From contig NW_003546450.1 of the NCBI RefSeq assembly GCF_000090795.2, positions 61,254 to 125,253 of the forward strand: a stretch of DNA of 64,000 bases, read 5' to 3'. Below, piece by piece: positions 1-11,766 of this stretch. Position 1 is the stretch's first letter. Every line of letters begins with the position of its first letter. The DNA is from Amphimedon queenslandica (Eukaryota; Porifera; Demospongiae; Haplosclerida; Niphatidae). A model generated the notes under the pieces. It was not told the origin of the DNA and did not search any database. It saw nothing but the letters and a program-made list of their open reading frames with translations. Both the position numbers and the translations under genes were made by a program.

Positions 1-47
1 AGAAAGACAATCAACTTATTAATTATTACATGTACTTTGTACTGTAG

Positions 48-2528
48 CTCCTTGTTGAAGAAGATGCCAATGTTAACATCCCTGATCGCTATGGTGACAC
101 TCCGTTACATTGCGCAATAAGACAGCACACGCTAACTCAATTGAAAGAACTCAAGGAATCTCCACAAGACGTCTCAAAGGTAGTATACTAATAATATACT
201 GAGTATTGTGGTAGCTAGTATACTAATAATTTACTGAGTATTGAGGTTTCTAGTATACTAATAATATACTGAGAATTGTGGTAGCTAGTATACTAATAAT
301 ATACCGAGTATTGAGGGTGCTTTGAAGTATTACAATGTGCATTGATACACGTACGTGTAGTTTTAGGCTATGCCAAATACTTTTTTGAGTTATATACGAT
401 AATTTTATTGCATGTACATCTTATTTCACGTATTTACATGTACATGTACATTTGTAGATGCTGTCAAGTTCACAGAAAAAGACAAGTTCGTCTGTCGCCA
501 TTTTTCTTGCTTCTCATGGTGCTGATTTCTCTTTGACCAATTCAAGCAACCAGAGGCCACTTGATCTCTGCTCTGATCCCTCACTTATAAAGACTTTACA
601 AAAATGTCAGGAAGAACATCATTCCAAAGAAAATGGTGAGAGATTTAGTGCTTTAACTGGTACATGCACAAATGATAGTATGATACCTCTAGTGATTAGG
701 ACTAGTACTATAGTACAGGGGCTTTGGCTAAAAATGACTAGGAGAGAATTCTTCATTTTTATAATATTTTCTGATGCATTTGCATATTCTTATGTTGTAT
801 AGCAAGTTTGAGCTGATTCCGATTAAATTTGGATTTGTTACGAATTTTTAAAGTTACTCAAAAATCAGACCAGGATCCCTGTACTATAGTACAGGGGCTT
901 TGGCCAAATTTCGCCAAAAATGACTAGGAGAGAATTTTTTATTTTTATAATATTTTCTGATACATATATATGTTCTTATGATGTGTAGCAAGTTTGAGCA
1001 GATTCCGATCACATTTAGATTTCTTACGAATTTTTAAAGTTGCTCAAAAATTGGGCCAAAGTCCCTGTACTATAGTACAGGGATTTGGCCAAATTTCGCC
1101 AAAAATGACTAGGAGAGAATTCTTTATTTTTGTAATATTTTCTGATACATATACATGTTCTTATGATGTGTAGCAAGTTTGAGCTGATTCCGATTAAATT
1201 TGGCTTTTTTATGAATTTTTAAAGTTACTTCAAAAGTTCAAATGCCATGTAGCACTACAGTACAGCACTACAGCTACAGTAGTGTGTAGCACTGCAGCAC
1301 TACACTGTAGTACATGTAGCATGCTCCTCTCCAATTAATGCATTATGATTATTACGGGTATATCTATTACAGGTGCTAGTGATGTTCATATTAATAAATG
1401 CATGAAGTGTCACTCTTTGGATAGAGATGTGCTCTTCAGTCCCTGTGGTCACATTGCTGTTTGTTCAATATGTTCAGCAGGAGTCACCTCCTGCTCACTC
1501 TGTGATGCTACTATCACCAGTAAAACAAAGGTACAGAATAAATAAATAAATAAATAAATGAATAAAAATAAATAATAATAAGTAAAGGTTCAAGACTGAC
1601 TAATTTATATTCATCTGCTCCTTCTTTTCCCTGTGGCATAAGGACACGCCTACTCTGATTTCTATCTCTCTTCCATGTAATAAAAATTGAGATGTTATTG
1701 CAGGATTATTCGCAGCCATTTTGACATTAAGTATTCATGTTTTGTATTATCCTCAAACTTTCTATACCGTACGTGTACAGCATAAGGGCATCAATTTAGT
1801 ATATATTTACATGTATATACATGTATATATATATATCTCTCTTTTTTCTCTCTATCAGATTGATGAGTGTCTTGTTTGCTCCCAGAGACTGGCCGACGTA
1901 TTGTTCAAGCCTTGTTTACACATGGTAGCGTGTGAAAGTACGTGTACATGTACATGTACACTGATTATTATTAATTAATCAATTAATTTATAATTATAGG
2001 TTGTGCTATAGTTATGAAGAAATGTGTCCATTGCAGAGCTCAAGTTGACGAGACAGTCTCGAGAATTGTCTGTCAGGGAGGGAAGGGTACGTCGTGTTTT
2101 TCTTTAATTTATTTTTTATATATTTTTCTTTATTAGCTACAAAGAGGAAGAGTTTTAGTAAAGTGGGCGTGGTCAGTCCCGAGCCTCCGAGCAATCTTAG
2201 TGCATTGCAGCAACAGCTGCAAGTGCTCAGAGAAAAAGTGAGAAAAAGGAGTAAGAATAAACCTTAACTGCTCTCTCCCTCTCTCTCTCTCTCTCCCTCC
2301 CTCCCTCTCTCCCTCCCTCCCTCCCTCCTACCTCTCTCTCCCTCCCTCTCTCTCCCTCCCTCTCTCTCCCTCTCTCTCTCTCTTAATCTCTGTGCTGTTT
2401 GTATGGATCGTCGTAAGAATTGTGTGTTTCTTTGTGGTCATGGAACGTGTCAGCTGTGCGCCGATAAACTCACCGAGTGCCCAATCTGTCGGAAACCAGT
2501 GGAAAAGAAGATCATTACATTTGACTAA
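48..2528 (+). CDS. MIB1: MIB1-like E3 ubiquitin ligase, 3' part (partial)
   Basis: This is the C-terminal part of a mind bomb E3 ubiquitin ligase, which in animals ubiquitinates Notch ligands to drive their endocytosis. The gene starts before the window. The first exon seen (48-179) encodes an ankyrin repeat with [11 protein letters not shown], and the next (from 458) continues it with [13 protein letters not shown]. Three RING fingers follow: [18 protein letters not shown] near 1396, [18 protein letters not shown] near 1867, and [20 protein letters not shown] near 2391. The segment [19 protein letters not shown] (near 2020) lies between the second and third. The order of ankyrin repeats, three RINGs, a short coiled coil ([14 protein letters not shown]) and a final RING ending [12 protein letters not shown] matches vertebrate MIB1. 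The second RING has CLH where CGH is usual. Introns carry a 35-bp tandem repeat and a 180-bp palindrome repeat array. Confidence 0.9.
181..320. repeat. 35-bp tandem repeat, four copies
   Basis: Four copies start at 181, 216, 251 and 286, each beginning TAGTATACTAATAAT, with an exact 35-bp period and a few substitutions. The array lies in a MIB1 intron. TAGTATACTA is itself nearly palindromic. I assign no function. Confidence 0.9.
695..1240. repeat. Palindrome-bearing tandem repeat, subfamily A (three units)
   Basis: Three units lie in a MIB1 intron. Each is marked by the palindrome CCCTGTACTATAGTACAGGG or a shortened form, centred near 710, 886 and 1072, giving spacings of 176 and 186 bp. 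Each unit also carries TTCTGATACATATA, then CTTATGATGTGTAGCAAGTT followed by TGAGCTGATTCCGA. The same unit recurs in at least six other places in the window. Confidence 0.9.
2262..2390. repeat. CT-rich low-complexity intron
   Basis: A run of CTCTCTCCCTCC motifs fills the last MIB1 intron up to the acceptor before the final RING exon. It acts as an extended polypyrimidine tract and encodes nothing. Confidence 0.85.
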
Positions 2529-2863
2529 GTCTCTCTCTCTCTCTCTGCTCCTAATCATACCCAATCATCATACATGGATCAATCTCTGCTGCTTTAGCAT
2601 GACTGTGTCTTAGCTATAGGCAGCCTCTTAATTTTATTGTACATTCAATTTTATTTTTTTGTTTTGTGTGACTGACTTTTTGTCATAGGGGTTAATTGTA
2701 CCGACTAGCCAGTCAAATTTGAGCAGGCTTTCGGGCTGCAAATTAAAAATGTTATCTATTGACAGAGAATTAGAGTTCATAGTTGTTCACAGAAAATAAG
2801 GTTTTCTTCTTTATTACAAATCAAGCATCTAGAAATTATTAGTCAGTGAAATTAATCTTAAGT

Positions 2864-4080
2864 TCAATAATCACTTACGGATGCTTTTATCATGCTCTCA
2901 GTTAACTCTGTGATCATGCGATCAGTATAACTACCTGATTTCGTTAGATTTGATTCAACCTCTTGATATTTTATCGATTGCACTGATCTTGCAAACGAAC
3001 CTGAGTGAGACATACTATAGAACAGCAGCTGCCTTGAAAATAACAAATAAAATAATTAAAAAATACCAGTAATACAATATGGTAATAATTTACTTGCTCC
3101 ATATCAAACAGCAACAAGAAGCCGATAAAAGTATCGAAGACACATTCTCTTCTCTCTCAATCGTGTGAGTACTCATTGTGCAGTTGGAAAGAAACTTTAT
3201 GAAAACCTCATGAGGTTCTATAACGTACGATGCCTCAACTTGAGTCCTCTCTACCTTACGAATGTACGGCTTGAATAACGACACTGTTAATTGAAGCAAC
3301 TTGTCAATGTTGCTGTAATCTCTAGCTAGTTCTTGGCTCCATGTTCCATGTAGTTTGTAATAAGCTGATCCCAATTCAGTCCAGTACTCAGGATAATGTC
3401 TCTGAAGTAGACAACATTGACCTCTAGAGAGGGTTTCATCTACAAAAATTATTTCCGACGTAGATTGAAATGAAGTCTCTCTCTTACTTATCATGTCTCC
3501 GCCTTTCATGTAACATTCTGCCAACAGTTGCCATGACGATGCATCCTTCTCGTGTGGCGGACTAACGAGAAGGCGTGCCCATTCTAACAACTCTTCCTCC
3601 TCCTCCACTCTCTTCTCTTCATTGCGGTTTAGATAACAGTGTACTATACTGTCTTGTAACTCTCTCGTTACCTTTGTATTATAATATTATTAGTGCTTAG
3701 ATTAAATGCATACTTGTCCGTAGGTGTGAGGTAGATATGTCAGTATATCCTTGTATATTTTCAGTGCATCCCCGTAATCTCCTTTATAAAACAATAGATC
3801 GGCTTTGAATTTCACTGTCATAAAGTCGTCGACTTTTTCATTATTCCCAACTGCCATAAACCACTAAAATAAAGAGGCCTATACGTAACTTTGAAAAACT
3901 ATGCACTTTATGCACAACATTAATTTGATTAATTTTTTCCTCTCTCTCTCTCTGTACCTCTGGTTGACACTGCTTGGGATAATAATCAAACTCGTTCCTT
4001 TTAAGTTTCTTCCTCTCCTCCTTTCTCCTCTTCTCTTTCTCTTCATCCTCAAAAAGTGAATCATCAATTGTGAACTCCAT
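2864..4080 (-). CDS. C8orf76: C8orf76 homologue, TPR-like protein
   Basis: Four exons in a consistent frame (4080-3958, 3863-3714, 3671-3094, 3032-2864) give 339 residues; the human protein is about 380. Exon 1 is acidic and basic (MEFTIDDSLFEDEEKEKRRK). Exon 2 carries WFMAVGNNEKVDDFMTVKFK, then KADLLFYKGDYGDALKIYKD, a TPR-like helical hairpin that matches the human segment beginning WFYEE. Exon 3 holds further helical pairs, including WQLLAECYMKGGD and YWTELGSAYYKL. The last exon resembles the human C-terminus. Molecular function is not established for the family. The gene converges on MIB1 with about 335 bp between stop codons. I assigned it from remembered similarity and exon order, so a search should confirm it. 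Confidence 0.72.
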
Positions 4081-4137
4081 CTTTTGCTATACAAACTATA
4101 ATGCACACTGCCACACTCCTTATAAGGCGATTAAGGC

Positions 4138-4183
4138 CACAGCATAATGATAATAGTAATAATAATAATAATAATAACCAATG

Positions 4184-4215
<32 letters not shown>

Positions 4216-4216
4216 C

Positions 4217-4254
<38 letters not shown>

Positions 4255-4292
4255 CATAATAGTAATAATAATAATAATAATAGTAATAAGTA
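4138..4292. repeat. (AAT)n microsatellite
   Basis: About 150 bp of AAT/ATA trinucleotides with rare ATC interruptions lie just upstream of the C8orf76 homologue. Read on the minus strand they give a tyrosine-only frame that is not a gene. Confidence 0.95.
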
Positions 4293-4317
4293 AGACCAGA
4301 AAATAATAATAAGATCA

Positions 4318-4660
4318 AAACTTTTCTCTATGGTTTTTGGCCTGATTTTTAGCAACTTAAAAACTTGCAAAAAATCTAATTTTGATAGAAATTATGAGCT
4401 CAAACTTTTAACACAACATAAGGGCATGTTTTTGTATCAGAAGAAATTAGAAATCTCTCCCTTTCAATTATTGCAAAATTTGACCAGAGATCATATACTG
4501 TACTGAGACTTTGACCCAATTTTGAGCAAATTAAAAAATTTGTAAAAAATTTAAACTTGATCAGAATCAGTTCAAACTTTCTATACAACATAAGTAGAAA
4601 AATTATAAAAATAGAGAATTCTCTTTTGCTCCAATTGTTGAGCAACTTTAAAAATTCATA
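4318..4660. repeat. Degenerate subfamily A repeats, reverse orientation
   Basis: About two diverged units lie in the reverse orientation. They are recognised by GAGCTCAAACTTTTAACACA followed by ACATAAGGGCATG, and again near 4565 by CAGTTCAAACTTTCTATACA. The palindrome is eroded (ATACTGTACTGAGACTTTG near 4495). The copy sits between genes, unlike the others, which are intronic. Confidence 0.75.
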
Positions 4661-4799
4661 AAAATCTGATTTGGAATCAATTAAGTTTCATACGAAGAGA
4701 GAAATGTGTGAGACAACTCATAAAATGTGTGCATGTGTGAAAATGACATTATGCAACAAATTTTATAATAAATTTTACCCTCCACTACACTTGGATACC

Positions 4800-5175
4800 A
4801 CTACGCTACACATGCACACATACATGTACATGTACGTGTACATGACAAGATGCCCATTGATATCCATGTACATGCACATGTACATGGACATGACATGATG
4901 TCCATCGATATCCAATGGTGTCCAGTGAAGGAGAAGTGATCGACTTTAGAACTGGATAGTGGTATAAGCTGAAGGAAGAGTAGAGGACTAGATGACTCCT
5001 GTACTCAAGGAAATGAGATGAACTGATACATTGATTACTAAAGAATCAGTCTTCTACTACTGTGATAAGAAATCAAGGTATTGTACATGTACTAGTAGAG
5101 CAGTAAAGTATGACATGTTGTAGAGTATGACATGTGTACATGTACATGTGTACATGTACATGTACACATGTCATA
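4800..5175. repeat. TACATG-rich intergenic stretch
   Basis: This stretch has many copies of the self-complementary hexamer motif TACATG/CATGTA, densest at 4820-4890 and 5125-5170. I see no gene between 4661 and 5180. The same motif recurs in short runs across the whole window. Confidence 0.8.
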
Positions 5176-5181
5176 AAGTAG

Positions 5182-5418
5182 TCCCTATTGTTGAAAATCC
5201 TGCTGTTGGTGAGCGATGTCATGTTTCTATTCTAGACAAATATAATTATCACCAACTTCTACATATTTTGCAGGAGTCCAGTACACAATGGCACTGTTAA
5301 TGTATATTCTGGGCATTATAGTTATGGCTTTTATCAACCTCCAGGTCCTCCGCCATTCTATTCACTAATGGCAGTTGAGGATGATGAAGCCTGGTTGAGG
5401 ATTGAGCGCTTCAAGTGA
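5182..5418 (+). pseudogene. Possible orphan coding fragment in two frames
   Basis: Two overlapping stretches look protein-like but lie in different frames. The first reads VVPIVENPAVGERCHVSIL, then DKYNYHQLLHIL, up to about 5275. The second starts after TTTTGCAG near 5275 and reads SPVHNGTVNVYSGHYSYGFY, then QPPGPPPFYSLM and a stop at 5418. Read across the frame change they look like one protein segment, so this may be a frameshifted remnant of a gene, or a last exon whose upstream exons I cannot find. I do not recognise the family. Confidence 0.25.
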
Positions 5419-6102
5419 CTATTAAAAGAGAAAGGAGGAGGAGGCCAGGGGGGGTACTACATGTCTCAAGCCATGCATGCACATTGAAGCCTATACTATC
5501 AAAGTATTAAAATACCGGGTACAAGTGTTATATTCATTGTACCAGTCTACCACCCTCCATTATCCAGAGTTTAACTTTTCAAATTTATCACAACAAGAAA
5601 ATAAAATATAAATAAAATAACAAAACTATAAAAAAAACAAACAATACAATTCATTAAATTTTTTAATAATAATAATATCAAGTCCTGGATGTTCCAGGGT
5701 TTTTAAAGAGTCAATGAATCTGTCTAAGTATAGCTGCCATCGGGGCAGCTACTTAATTGTAGCAAAATTTTATTTAACAGATGCACCGCTTTTTCTGATT
5801 GTCCACTACATGTGAGGATATAGCTATAGCATTCTGAAGAAATTATATCTTTTGATACGAAAGTAGTTGCTGCTACTACCAGCTCAGATGGTAGGATCGC
5901 AAGAATCTGAGAGAATAATACTTTTTAAATTTCTGTACCACTGGCTATAAAAATGAAAGAGTGAGTGTAATTAAGTAATTAACAATACTTGTTATAAAAA
6001 TTAAGACATAGAAGAAACTATTAATTTTATTTACTTTATTTGGCGGATTGTAATATCCTCCTCTTTATTCTTGAGCCTGGGGAATTTACTTTTGTACATT
6101 TC

Positions 6103-6607
6103 TCAGCCTTTTAAAAGGCACCCCAGACCCAAAAATACGACCAGGACCAATACCATTCCGAACAAAAGATAATTTAAAGTTTCTTGATGGGTGCAATCTA
6201 AAATAACAACATCAGTAAAAAGTAAATTGTGTAATACTTTGCAAAAATTATTATACTAATCACGGGAGCATGCAGCAACTGTATTGCTGTTAAAATTACT
6301 AAATGACATTGATAATATTTGCTTGCCCTGTTTCTGGTTCTATAAGGAGTAATAAGGAGTAAACATAACATGAATTTATGGTGAATTAATTCTACTACAA
6401 TGAATATGAATAATTATAATTATTACCCTTGGCAAAATAGAGGGGTTCAAATATTTCTGCTCCAGCTGGTACAAGGCTTGTACTGTCATATAATTGAAGC
6501 ATATCTATGATTGAAGAGACTGGAATGAACAGTTGTGGTTGTGATCTATGGTTAGATCAAAGATAATATGGTTAGATTTAGATCTGCTTTCACCTTGGCT
6601 TTTGCAT
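6103..6607 (-). CDS. Predicted 75-residue single-pass membrane protein
   Basis: Three short exons join in frame with GT-AG borders: 6607-6594 (start codon plus 11 nt), 6545-6427 and 6197-6103. They give exactly 76 codons including the stop. The protein opens MQKPRSQPQLFIPV, continues SSIIDMLQLYDSTSLVPAGA, and ends in one strong hydrophobic segment of about 20 residues (YLLFGMVLVLVVFLGLGCLL) followed by KG. The topology is that of a small tail-anchored or type I protein. It has no signal peptide and no family I know. It could also be the 3' end of a larger gene, although an in-frame stop lies just upstream of the start. Support is frame closure, splice sites and the transmembrane segment only. 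Confidence 0.4.
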
Positions 6608-7261
6608 ACATTGAATTTGTTAATAAAAGTATTATATATATATATATAGCTATACCATAGATACTAATCATAGTCATACTATTACAGTAGCAATGGCTAT
6701 ATCCACCATCCCAGAGCTAATTATCACGAGGACTATAGAACACGAGGACTAACTATTGTACCGTATATGCCAGAAAAATATTTCATAATTCCAAGATCCA
6801 GTCAGTGATGTGGTCGAGGTGCAGCCTCGTCAATATCTAGTTCATACAACGAATCTGGAGCTTATTTATTCCTTCTTACAGCTTCACTAATGCTATTGCC
6901 ATAGATATACGACTGTTGCTTAGTGTATTTTTTATCAGTTTAATATCAGCCGTCCAATGTGGGCGGTTATAGAATATATACGGTGCATTAGACTCGCGAT
7001 AATTAGCCTTGGGATGGGTCTATAAACTAATACATAAAGAATAGTTCTTTGAAGTCAAGGTATCGAAAGACATATAATTTTGGGGGGACTCTCACAGGCA
7101 TCTTGTAAGCAGAGGTTATGCTTGTAACCTTTGCTTGCTTCTTTTAAAATAATGAACAATGTACATGAATCACTTTGCAGCGTGATCAATAATTATATTC
7201 TAAATTGATACAGTTAATGACACTGAGTATACAGTAATAAAACAACATTGAGTTCTTTCTT
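6608..7261. other. Intergenic stretch without a recognised gene
   Basis: I found no open frame with splice sites here. An ACCGTATAT motif near 6764 and its inverse near 6975 weakly resemble the ends of the TACCGTATAG elements found elsewhere, but the sequence inside them does not pair. The last part, up to the DLGAP5 stop, is presumably that gene's 3' UTR. Confidence 0.6.
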
Positions 7262-10172
7262 TCAATCAATTAAAGCCTCATTGGGAAGGTAAGCAACATT
7301 ATTGCGGTCGTTGGGTATCTCGGAAATTGAACTAACAATGAGCTCAGATCTTCTTCTTGTCGACAAACGCTTCGAGCGACGAGCAGGTGACATGATCAGA
7401 TTGGTATCAAAATCTTTACTAAAGAGAGAGAGAGAGAGAAATCATTAACAGTAACAAGCCACATAGTGTAAGACATACATCATTTTCTTTGATGCGTTAA
7501 TTTGTACTAGTTTAGTCATAAATGCCCCCTCAGTTTCGTGACTTTTATCAACCTCGAAAACTGGATCTGGTATAGAGGACAGGCGCTTTTTCAAGCTGCT
7601 CTTTGACTTGCTAGCTGACTGTGGTGTTTTTAGTAAAGACTTAGGAGTGGTGGGAGGTCGGAGGGAAGACGGAGCTGGAGAAAACGATATGAGATCTGGG
7701 AAAGGGCTCTCGGCGACTGTAAAAAAAGAAGAACAATGTCAAAATTCTTTCTTCTCTCCCCCTCATCTCTCTCACTATTATCTTTCTTTTCAGGTGTAAC
7801 AGGGGCTGGTGGTACTTCCTCTTCTTCTTTTGTCTTGGAAGCAGCCGCAAAGGCTTGTCTCATTTCTCTTATTTTCAGACGCTCAGCCTCTCGTTTCGCT
7901 CTCGCTGCCTTGAGTCGCTCAGAAATGGCGGATGAAGCTCCAGTCTTACTGCCGCCACGTTTGGCCTTGGAGGCTCCCCTCTATTAAAAAGAGAACCACT
8001 CAAGTAACTCTCCCTCTTCTCTCTTGAAGTGACGTACTTTGCTACGACGAGGTTTACATGTAGTTGAGTCTCCATCTTCAGCTGGTGTCACGACTGTCTT
8101 CCACGAATTGGATTCCATTTCGGAAAATGAAGAGAATTTCTTATAAATACTCTCAACTTGGAAGTACACCATGTCCCAGAACCCTTGGAGATCTTCAGCC
8201 ATTGTTTTATGCTCAGCCGCAGGGTCCTACAAGTGACAAAAATAGCCAGGAATAAATGGGCATCAATTAGAATAAATCCCAAGCATTAATTGGAATAGTG
8301 AAGTGGGCATTAATTGGAATACAAGTAAGCATTACTTAGAAATAAAATACCTCAGCTTGTTGGACCAATTCGAGATACTGTTTCAATTTTTGTCTCATGA
8401 GTAGCTTAGCCTGACACACCGTTGTCCTAATATCACCTATCACTATAGTATAAAGTAACAAAAATAATATCAGTAATCATGAGAAGTTTGAGAACCATTG
8501 ATTGACTTACCTTCATCACTTGGACGACCAGCGTCTTCTTCCTTCTCTCCGTCGTCCTCTAACTGCGAGAGTTTATCATCCCACTCAGCACAGAGTGCAT
8601 TAAATCGTTGAGTGACGTCGGTATGACGCTTATAAAATGGTACCAGATCAAACCCACTGTCATTACCTGTAGCATCAGTCGCCAAACCTTCAGAGGGCGG
8701 AGTCACGTCAGTTGTGGGCGGGGCAAAGTTAGTGACGGGCGGAGACAAATCTTGAGTGTGTGCGCTAGCTGGTGGATCGGTAGAACTCTGTCTCTCTTCT
8801 TCTAATTGCTGATTGGTATAATTGTTGTTGTGTGCTACGGATACGTTAATAGCTTCAATGGACGTGTCAGACATCCTGACATTAGTAGGTAGTTCATCTA
8901 CCGGCTCTTCTTCTCTTCCTATCTTTGTACCTGTGTCTATGGTTTCTAGGTCTTCTTCGTCATCACTTTCCTTCTCTGTCCTTTCATTCTGTCGCTTCTT
9001 TAAATTCCTCTTTCTACCACCTCCTTTCACTTCTTTTTTAGCTGACTTTCCTCTACCTGTGTCATCTGTGGCCGGCACAGCCGCTTCCTTTTCTTCCCTC
9101 TTCTCTTCCTCTATATTGCTAATGGAATCATCTTCGATACGTTTAATAATGTCTTCTTCTCTGAATTCTTTACGAAATGTAAAAATACTTTGAGCTTTGC
9201 CTGTATTAGTCTCGCCTCCAGTCTGCCCTTTAAATTGAAATGGGCTAAAGACTTGCTTGGAAAAGAACTGCTCAAAATTAGGACGAGCATTCTGACTAGC
9301 ACACTGAGGTGTGGGCGGAGCTCCAGGTATCCATGCCGACGACAATACGGAGTCACGTTGCAAATCAGATTTATCAATACAAGGAGGAGGGTGAGGAGAG
9401 AGCTCTTTTGTGATTTCTCGTTTAGAATTGGTGGATTTTGATGATTCAGCAGTCAATTGTTTTTTGGTGGATTGCTTCACGGCTTTAGTTTCCTTTGATT
9501 TTGCGGTTTGTAAACGAACCGAAGATCGTGTGGCCGGCTTTTGAACTTTATCCGGTTGCCTTGAACCAGTAACTCTCTTTCTTCCCAACTCCTCTCTCTT
9601 GGCATTGCCAGGCGGTTCTGTTACTCTTTTCCCTCCTTTTTTAGAAGGACCTTCTTTAACTGTTGCTGTACTACTCGGCTCAACAGGAAGGGGAACCTTT
9701 CGATTTGATGAGATATTTGCTTTTCCAACGACGAAAGCAGGTTTGGCATTAGCCTTTTTTTGTTCCTTTTGCTTTTTCCTGTCCCTCTCCTTTTTCCATT
9801 TCAGTAGTTCTTCTTTTCTATCGTCACTCGTCTTCTTTTTACCAGTAGCACCAGTCCCCTTTTCTACATAAAAATGGACAATTATATATACATGTACATG
9901 TATATTACGTACGCTTAAAATGCAATTCAAAATTTATGCATTATTATTATCATTATTGAAATATGTGTACATTTTTATTTAATTTCTAACAAACCTTGAA
10001 TCTCTTCCTCCGCCATTATTTCTTCATTAATTTCAAGGAGTGCAGCTCTCCTCCTCCCTGAGAGCAACTCTTCTCTCTGTCTTTTAGAATCAAGAGCCTT
10101 CCCCTTCAGTCGGGATTCAACGCCTTTGGAGCGACCCTTGTACTTATACTGCGTCTCTCGGGCCTGTGACAT
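7262..10172 (-). CDS. DLGAP5: DLGAP5/HURP-like spindle protein (GKAP family)
   Basis: Seven exons (10172-9995, 9863-8511, 8442-8351, 8226-8038, 7980-7776, 7716-7479, 7418-7262) close in frame to give 803 residues; human HURP is 846. HURP binds microtubules and stabilises kinetochore fibres. The N-terminus is basic with a Lys-rich coiled region (ELLKWKKERDRKKQKEQKKA) like the HURP microtubule-binding part. The GKAP core is split over exons: RFNALCAEWDDKLSQLEDD, then GDIRTTVCQAKLLMRQKLKQ, then DLQGFWDMVYFQVESIYKKF, which closely matches human DLDGFWDMVSFQIEDV. A basic helix (ISERLKAARAKREAERLKIR) follows. The C-terminus has an SPARRSKRLSTRRR patch. It lies head to head with BPNT2, with about 265 bp between start codons. 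Confidence 0.88.
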
Positions 10173-10436
10173 GATCCACTTATAAAGGGGGGAGCTATGG
10201 CAAACACGAGGAAGAGAGAGAGAAATTAAATTTAATTTTTTTTTATTTAAAAAAATTATTTTGGATCCTGATTGGTCGGTTTCAGTTCATTAACCCTCAA
10301 AATGGCGGACAGAAAACTGAGAAAAGCAACAGGTAATTAAATTCCCTCATGTATCTAGGCATTGGGTTATTATTTTGATGCACTGTAGGACCCTAGAGAC
10401 ATTAAAACTTTGAGTCTGTTTGCTGAATAGAGTACA
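10173..10436. promoter_or_regulatory. Shared promoter of DLGAP5 and BPNT2, with a spliced uORF
   Basis: The stretch between the two start codons holds GATTGGTCGG at 10269-10278, which contains an inverted CCAAT box. An upstream ATG at 10302, in AAAATGGCGGAC context, reads MADRKLRKATGP and stops, provided the GT donor at 10333 joins the acceptor ending at 10388. The result is a short uORF ahead of BPNT2. The splice is inferred from the GT-AG borders only. Confidence 0.5.
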
Positions 10437-11766
10437 ATGGAGTTTAGTAGAAGAATAAGGCTGAACAAGACAACAGTTTTCTTAATAGTATTAGTATTTC
10501 TTGCACTTGTGATGGTGTACTTATTAATGGGAGGAGGAGACAAATACAATGATCACGACATTAAGATATCTCAATTGCTCGCAGCTTCTATACACCTCGC
10601 CGAAAAAGCCGGACAAGAAATTGTCGAGATCCGCAAGTCCAAAAGCCTCCAGGAAACCTCAAAATTAAAAGAAGGGCTGGCCGGGAAAGAGATTGTGACA
10701 CTCGGCGATCAAAAGTCGCACAATATCATAACGAGAGGTCTGAAAGAGGTTTGGCCTACTCTGCGGACTAAATCGGAAGAGAAAACCCAATCGGACCATG
10801 ACAAGGGCCGGGCATTTCGACCACTACTGAAACACCCTGAAATAACAGCAAAGATCCAACAGAGGAATGAGAAGGTTAATAGTGACGACATAGCAGTTTG
10901 GATTGATCCACTGGATGCTACAAAGGAGTATACCGAGGGCGGGACCAACCCAGAGCTGCTCAAATACGTTACTGTCATGGTTTGTATTACTGTCAGTGAT
11001 GAGCCTATTGCCAGTGTTATCCATCAACCATTTGTCAAAGGTAAAACTATCGATAATTACACAATTTACACTCACATATTATGGAAGTATCCTTATTTCA
11101 GAAGTTCATTAATACTGCAACTATATGTATATGTACCTGTCCTGATTTTAGAGTTGTCTTTGAAATTATTTTAGAGTGCCCACCCACTAAAGCAGTTTGA
11201 CTGTATTTTTTGTAGGACAAGCCCTTTTGTCATGGGGCCCTGTATAAACTTGATTTATTATTTTTAATACAATTCAAATCAATACAGGACATTTCTTTCT
11301 CTTTCTTTCAGATACTAACGGCAGACAGGGTATCACATATTGGGCCTGGGTTGATCATGGCGTCTCTCCTAACCTCGAAGGAATAAAGTCTTCGCCAAAC
11401 ACTAACACAATACGTGTCATTAGTTCTCGCTCGCATTCAGGGGACGTCATCAAAGTAGCAAACAGTGCTCTATCAGACTCTGGCAACAAAGTCGAACACA
11501 TTGTAGCAGCTGGAGCTGGTTATAAAACGCTTCAAGTTGCTTTGCAAAAAGCCGATCTTTACCTTCACACGACTCCGATTAAGAAGTGGGACATTTGTGC
11601 TGGAGATGCTCTGATCTATACTTTAGATGGAGTCATGACAACCCGTAAAGGACACTTTATAACTTATGACCCTGATGTTGACGCTAAGGTTAATGACGGA
11701 TTGATTGTGGCGTATACTAAAAACTGGCATTCTTATTTCTTTAGCAAATTTAGAAAATTCCAATAG
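10437..11766 (+). CDS. BPNT2: BPNT2 (Golgi PAP 3'-phosphatase, IMPAD1)
   Basis: Two exons (10437-11040 and 11312-11766) give 352 residues; human BPNT2 is 359. The enzyme hydrolyses 3'-phosphoadenosine 5'-phosphate, the by-product of Golgi sulfation, to AMP. A signal anchor (TVFLIVLVFLALVMVYLLM, residues 13-31) follows a basic N-terminus, as expected for a type II Golgi protein. The inositol monophosphatase metal motif is WIDPLDATKEYTEG near residue 160. The second exon has ISSRSHSGDVIKVA and KKWDICAGDALIYTLDG, which carries the second metal site Asp. Its 3' end faces EIF3I, with about 155 bp between stop codons. Sequence and length make the assignment strong. Confidence 0.93.

Noticed and set aside
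4064-4318. Tyrosine-rich minus-strand open frame
   Set aside because: It is the translation of the AAT microsatellite and has no start or splice support.
6103-6545. CD36/SCARB C-terminus
   Set aside because: LFIPV plus a final membrane segment recalled that family, but the surrounding cysteines and consensus do not match, and the small gene closes in frame by itself.
6764-6982. Possible further TACCGTATAG element
   Set aside because: Only about 9 bp of the ends pair (ACCGTATAT and ATATACGGT); the neighbouring bases do not form an inverted repeat.
8608-9871. Plus-strand open frames of 65-123 residues
   Set aside because: They are antisense shadows of the large DLGAP5 exon, which has clear homology on the minus strand.
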